The notes below the pieces were generated by a model, which saw only the letters and a program-made list of their open reading frames with translations, was not told the origin of the DNA and ran no database searches. This document shows positions 5,668 through 8,202 of a stretch of 8,202 nucleotides of DNA, piece by piece. Each line of letters begins with the position of its first letter. Position 1 is the stretch's first letter. A program made the position numbers and the translations under genes. This DNA comes from Nitrososphaerales archaeon TH1920 (GTDB lineage: Archaea > Thermoproteota > Nitrososphaeria > Nitrososphaerales > Nitrososphaeraceae): assembly GCA_014523495.1 (NCBI GenBank), contig JAATVM010000112.1, positions 1-8,202 of the forward strand, in the 5' to 3' direction.

Positions 5668-6468
5668 ATGGATACTCCCCCAAATTCAAAAAAAGAGATC
5701 AGATTTAACATAAAGGATCTTCTAAGCATCGTCACATTTTTAATAGTTTTTCTGATCATTTGGCAAATAGTATACTCTTTAGAAATATGGCCACCTGTAT
5801 CTCTCCCATCCCCAGCAATGGTTGCTCAGTCTTTTGCTGACATGGTGTCTGACGGTACTCTGATTGAGAGTATCGCTGTTTCACTATGGCGGTTATTCAT
5901 TGGATTTGTAATATCAGTAGTAATTGGTGGATGTGTTGGACTTGCTATGGTTAGATTCAAACAATTTGGAAAAACCATGAGCTCATTTGCTTTAGGGCTC
6001 CAATCTTTTCCAAGTATAGCATGGGTACCTTTTGCTATTCTTCTCATTGGATTCAATGATTTAGGAATACTTTTCGTTATTGTAATGAATTCTGTATTCT
6101 CAATAATGAATTCTACCTACGGTGGGATCAGAAATATACCGCCTATATATATACACGCAGCACGAAATATGGGAGCTAGCGGCTTTTTATTATTCAGATA
6201 TGTCATGATACCTGCGGCCGCACCATCTTTGATAATGGGCCTAAGACAAACTTGGTCTTTCGCTTGGCACGCTTTGATAGGCGCTGAGATGTTGATCACT
6301 ACCGGACTAGGACTTGGATATATTTTATCCATAGGAAGAGAGTTCTCCAATATGAGTCAAATAATAGCAACTATGATTGTAATATTCGTGATTGGTTTAT
6401 TATTTGATAGATTTGTTTTTTCAAAACTGGAAGAAAAAGTACGTCAAAAATGGGGCTTAACATCATGA
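5668..6468 (+). CDS. ABC transporter permease, SsuC/TauC/NrtB type
   Basis: The 266-residue integral membrane protein is the permease half-channel of an importer. Hydrophobic helices are visible around residues 17-38, 72-96, 107-128, 131-148, 195-216 and 231-250. The cytoplasmic coupling loop for the ATPase is residues 163-192 (HAARNMGASGFLLFRY...PAAAPSLIMGLR), which matches the family's EAA motif EAAxxxGAS...LP...P except that its first glutamate is histidine. The family imports nitrate, taurine, alkanesulfonates, thiamine precursors or similar small organic or anionic solutes; the substrate cannot be told from the permease alone. No ATPase or substrate-binding protein gene adjoins it: upstream is a DsbA-like gene with its own terminator, and downstream is a convergent DoxX gene. 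If functional, it must use subunits encoded elsewhere. The full length and intact helices argue against a pseudogene. Confidence 0.92.
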   Translation: MDTPPNSKKEIRFNIKDLLSIVTFLIVFLIIWQIVYSLEIWPPVSLPSPAMVAQSFADMVSDGTLIESIAVSLWRLFIGFVISVVIGGCVGLAMVRFKQFGKTMSSFALGLQSFPSIAWVPFAILLIGFNDLGILFVIVMNSVFSIMNSTYGGIRNIPPIYIHAARNMGASGFLLFRYVMIPAAAPSLIMGLRQTWSFAWHALIGAEMLITTGLGLGYILSIGREFSNMSQIIATMIVIFVIGLLFDRFVFSKLEEKVRQKWGLTS

Positions 6469-6501
6469 TAATGATGACATAGCACTATTCGTTATAATCT
6501 A

Positions 6502-6521
6502 GCACATTAAATTTATTGTGC
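6502..6521. terminator. Near-perfect 20-bp palindrome between convergent genes
   Basis: Positions 6502-6521 (gcaca...tgtgc) match their own reverse complement at 18 of 20 bases. It lies 33 bases after the permease stop and before the convergent DoxX gene. A transcript hairpin acting in termination or 3'-end protection is the simplest reading. There is no T-run right behind it, so the terminator call is tentative. Confidence 0.4.
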
Positions 6522-6599
6522 AAGTACTAGGATGGTTACTATTTCCGTTTCTTGGGTAGGTATTATGAAAAATGAAAATAAATTAAATCTTTAAAAATA

Positions 6600-7043
6600 T
6601 TATTTCTTATCCGCTTTAGAGGAATAAGATGTTTGATACAATTGTTTCCCTCTAGGAAATAATTCTCTTTTTAGGATATAATTCTCTATAGATATTTTTC
6701 CTGGCCCCATCATAAATAGTGTTATGCCTATCGATATCAATAGCAGTTCAAACTCGTATCCACCAACAAAACCTTTAGAGAGTTTGACCATCAATATTGC
6801 ACCTATCATTTCAATTATTAGTAGCGCTGAAGCAATTCTTGTTAGTACGCCAAACAAAATCGCTAAACCTCCAATGACTTCCAGGAGTGCTATTGGTATG
6901 AACAACTCAGCTGGTAAATTAACAGATTGAAAGAACTTGTATCCTCCAGATACATCGTAAAATTTTGGTATTCCATGCGCAGTAAATGTAATACCTGCCA
7001 TAATTCTAATAGGCAATATTCCAAAATCAAAAGATGAGTTCAT
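6600..7043 (-). CDS. DoxX family membrane protein
   Basis: The 147-residue protein has four hydrophobic helices and the DoxX signature: RIMAGITFTAHGIPKF near the start, then LPAELFIPIALLEVIGGLAIL, GVLTRIASALL, a GF...GGYEFELLL stretch and a closing GPGKIS. The mature core fills the usual DoxX length, with a short polar tail. DoxX was named from the Acidianus thiosulfate:quinone oxidoreductase, but most members are small membrane proteins linked to oxidative or thiol stress and to oxidoreductases; the exact role here is unknown. I place the start at the ATG ending at 7043, not at the TTG 16 codons upstream, because the TATA box (7071-7078) lies inside that longer reading and would put the RNA start near 7048. 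It is convergent with the permease gene and monocistronic. Confidence 0.88.
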   Translation of the reverse strand: MNSSFDFGILPIRIMAGITFTAHGIPKFYDVSGGYKFFQSVNLPAELFIPIALLEVIGGLAILFGVLTRIASALLIIEMIGAILMVKLSKGFVGGYEFELLLISIGITLFMMGPGKISIENYILKRELFPRGKQLYQTSYSSKADKK

Positions 7044-7070
7044 ATTTACATTTAATCCATCGTGGTCAAA

Positions 7071-7078
7071 TTTATAAA
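7071..7078 (-). promoter_or_regulatory. TATA box of the DoxX gene
   Basis: TTTATAAA is a strong archaeal TATA element, 28-35 bases before the ATG at 7043. It fixes the start codon, because a protein starting at 7091 would need RNA from upstream of this box. Confidence 0.7.
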
Positions 7079-7351
7079 TTATGAAATACAAACTGAAATA
7101 ATTTTGGTTTAAAAATTTTAATCATATTCATAAGTAATAATGATTTTTCGTATCAATAATTGGCTGAGATTAAAAATATCAATAACATTATTGCTATTAC
7201 ATAGTTATATCTTAATGAGAGGTATCAATTATCACATTTGTCTTTTACGAATAATTTTATATTTTAAGTAAAATGCTATAATTCATTAGTATTTTGCTGA
7301 ATTAAGTATTAAATTTATATCGTTTTTTGATCACAAAACTTCAAGAAATAC

Positions 7352-7359
7352 TTAAATAA
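7352..7359 (+). promoter_or_regulatory. TATA box of the sequon-repeat gene
   Basis: TTAAATAA is centred 26-27 bases before the ATG at 7382, so the transcript is expected to start at the start codon itself (leaderless). Confidence 0.65.
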
Positions 7360-7381
7360 AGTAGTACCCTTTGTTATAAAA

Positions 7382-7651
7382 ATGGCTACAACTCTTATGT
7401 TGGCATTAGCTGTCACATTGGCTTTAGGAATGTTACTAGTTCCTGCGATCGGTACTATTGTGTTTGCTCAAAATATGACTGGAGGAATCGGCGGTAACGT
7501 GTCTGAGAAGATGGGCGGTATGGCCGGTAACTTGACTGAAAAGGCCGGTAACGTGTCTGAGAAGATTGGCGGTATGGCTGGTAACTTGACTGAAAAGGCT
7601 GGTAACTTGACTGAAAAGGCCGGTAGCATGATTGGTAACATCACTGGTTAA
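7382..7651 (+). CDS. Small secreted repeat protein rich in N-glycosylation sequons
   Basis: The 89-residue protein begins with a hydrophobic signal sequence (residues 5-29, ending TIVFAQ); its N-terminus unusually has no positive charge. The mature part is about 60 residues with no cysteine or aromatic residue. It carries seven N-x-S/T sequons (N31, 39, 50, 57, 68, 75, 86), so it could be heavily glycosylated by archaeal AglB. The body alternates 11-residue units (NVSEK[MI]GGMAG) and 7-residue units (NLTEKAG) in the order 11-7-11-7-7, then SMIGNITG. It resembles LEA-type or amphipathic-helix repeat proteins, but no family is recognised. DNA repeats of 33 and 21 bp underlie it. Its composition is much less AT-rich than the flanks. 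It is probably surface-located; stress or envelope function is inference. A hairpin starts directly after the stop. Confidence 0.8.
   Translation: MATTLMLALAVTLALGMLLVPAIGTIVFAQNMTGGIGGNVSEKMGGMAGNLTEKAGNVSEKIGGMAGNLTEKAGNLTEKAGSMIGNITG
7493..7621. repeat. Coding tandem repeats: 33-bp and 21-bp units
   Basis: Units run 33 bp (7493-7525), 21 bp (7526-7546), 33 bp (7547-7579), 21 bp (7580-7600) and 21 bp (7601-7621). The copies are almost identical, so the array reflects recent duplication of a 54-bp (33+21) block plus an extra 21-bp unit. All lengths keep the reading frame. Confidence 0.9.
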
Positions 7652-7674
7652 AATAGATATCATTATTATCTATT
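7652..7674 (+). terminator. Stem-loop directly after the sequon-repeat gene
   Basis: AATAGATA (7652-7659), a seven-base loop and TATCTATT (7667-7674) form a perfect eight-pair stem that begins on the first base after TAA. No T-run follows at once; a T-rich stretch (7730-7745) comes 55 bases later. It may protect the 3' end or assist termination. Confidence 0.55.
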
Positions 7675-7729
7675 AATACCACGTCGAGTAACAGATGGAG
7701 AAACTATACATACTGAAATAACCCACTAT

Positions 7730-7745
7730 CTTTTTTTCTTGTTTT
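7730..7745 (+). terminator. T-rich termination signal
   Basis: CTTTTTTTCTTGTTTT contains eleven T in two long runs and one short one, about 80 bases after the stop at 7651. This is a typical archaeal oligo-T terminator. Confidence 0.5.
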
Positions 7746-7935
7746 AAAATTTGATTAAATTACATTGAAGGATGTTTAATTTTCATAAACACATGTTCGA
7801 TAATGGCATTCAATATGCTAAATTATATGATCGGCAATGTAATAATTATTATCGGCAATAATGATCTTTAGTCCAAAACCATCCGATTTCAATCGAATAA
7901 CATCTGGTCCGTTCTTAATTTTACTCCAAAGATTG

Positions 7936-7943
7936 TTTAAATA
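7936..7943 (+). promoter_or_regulatory. TATA box of the last gene
   Basis: TTTAAATA predicts a start near 7966, about nine bases before the ATG at 7975. A GGGGGA at 7962-7967 lies seven bases before the ATG and could act as a weak ribosome binding site if the RNA begins just upstream of it. Confidence 0.6.
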
Positions 7944-7974
7944 GCTCCTAAAGTGCAATTAGGGGGACCTAACA

Positions 7975-8202
7975 ATGAAAAAAATCAATTTAAGGTGGTC
8001 TATACTAATTGGCGCTGTTTTGGTTCCGGCCTTAATTTCTGAATTAAAGAATGGCTTTAGCCAAGAAAATGAAACAACCCAAACTGAAGATGAATCAAAC
8101 AAATATATCGGATATTTACAGAATGCCAGAAATTTGTTGAACCAAACATCGGTCGAATATAAAAATAGCAACTATACGGGCGCACAAGAATTAGCTACCG
8201 CT
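7975..8202 (+). CDS. Secreted or lipid-surface protein of unknown family (partial, N-terminus only)
   Basis: Seventy-six codons are open from an ATG at 7975 to the window edge. The N-terminus (MKKINLRW, then a hydrophobic stretch to about residue 21) is a signal peptide or membrane anchor, with cleavage plausible around GFSQ (27-30). After an acidic linker (ENETTQTEDE), residues 44-76 look helical (YIGYLQNARNLL, VEYKNSNYTGAQELATA). This pattern of Tyr, Asn and Ala resembles helical-bundle domains seen in exported archaeal proteins, but the fragment is too short to assign. Sequons N32, N55 and N66 suggest N-glycosylation. The product probably faces the outside of the cell. It has its own TATA box and is separate from the repeat-protein gene upstream. 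Confidence 0.75.
   Translation, partial: MKKINLRWSILIGAVLVPALISELKNGFSQENETTQTEDESNKYIGYLQNARNLLNQTSVEYKNSNYTGAQELATA

Larger units (their letters stand above)
7044..7381. other. Divergent intergenic region, 338 bp
   Basis: This very AT-rich region holds the DoxX promoter at one end and the promoter of the sequon-repeat gene at the other. It contains three copies of TATCAAT[AT]A (7151-7159, 7177-7185, 7223-7231); the second forms part of an inverted repeat CAATAA-CA-TTATTG (7180-7193). CTGAGA at 7164-7169 recalls a thiamine riboswitch core, but no other riboswitch element was found. No gene was seen. Confidence 0.5.
7675..7974 (+). other. Intergenic region before the last gene
   Basis: Apart from the T-rich terminator and the TATA box at 7936-7943, it has a direct repeat ATCGGCAAT at 7830-7838 and 7851-7859. 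The copies are 21 bases apart (two DNA turns), about 80-105 bases upstream of the TATA box, and could form a regulator site. No gene or RNA was recognised. Confidence 0.45.

Noticed and set aside
7044..7091. Extended N-terminus of DoxX (16 residues from TTG)
   Set aside because: The TATA box lies within it and it adds residues before the usual DoxX start.
7161..7180. CTGAGA stretch reminiscent of a thiamine pyrophosphate riboswitch
   Set aside because: Only the hexamer is present; no second core element or closing stem was found and no thiamine gene is adjacent.
7436..7663. Minus-strand frame across the sequon-repeat gene
   Set aside because: Its repeats only mirror the in-frame repeats of the plus-strand gene, and it has no promoter.

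Overview
The window looks like a piece of an ammonia-oxidising archaeon (Nitrososphaeria, most like Nitrososphaera or Nitrosocosmicus). This is inferred from AT-rich DNA, archaeal TATA boxes about 25-33 bases before start codons, little Shine-Dalgarno sequence, secreted proteins whose signal peptides end in the VFAQ style, and the types of protein families present. No marker gene (rRNA, amo) is here, so the assignment is not proven.

Layout. The left edge (1-453, minus) is a secreted acidic protein that runs off the window and ends in tandem repeats. Next come a flavin-dependent ferredoxin-reductase-like oxidoreductase (792-1784, minus), endonuclease V (2150-2779, plus) and a small protein resembling the HemS/ChuX haem-binding fold (2863-3267, plus). 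Two divergent Cys-rich proteins follow: one has a single short zinc motif (3439-3861, minus) and the other has three tandem CxxC...CxxC modules (3993-4493, plus). Then come a membrane-anchored DsbA-type thiol oxidoreductase (4613-5359, plus), an ABC permease of the SsuC/TauC/NrtB type with no ATPase or binding protein beside it (5668-6468, plus), and a DoxX membrane protein (6600-7043, minus). The right end has a tiny secreted repeat protein with seven N-glycosylation sequons (7382-7651, plus) and the start of another secreted protein (7975 to the edge, plus).

There is no operon. Nearly every gene has its own TATA box and is separated from its neighbour, often by oligo-T or hairpin terminators. 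The genes therefore do not form one pathway. The loose theme is envelope and redox biology: three exported proteins, a thiol oxidoreductase facing outward, DoxX and a flavoprotein. A DNA-repair enzyme and two unknown zinc proteins sit among them.

No tRNA, rRNA, CRISPR array, insertion sequence or phage gene was seen. The most interesting object is the repeat protein at 7382-7651. Its 11+7 residue repeat equals five turns of an alpha helix, places residue types in separate stripes and aligns six of its seven sequon asparagines on one face. Second is the three-module zinc protein at 3993-4493.
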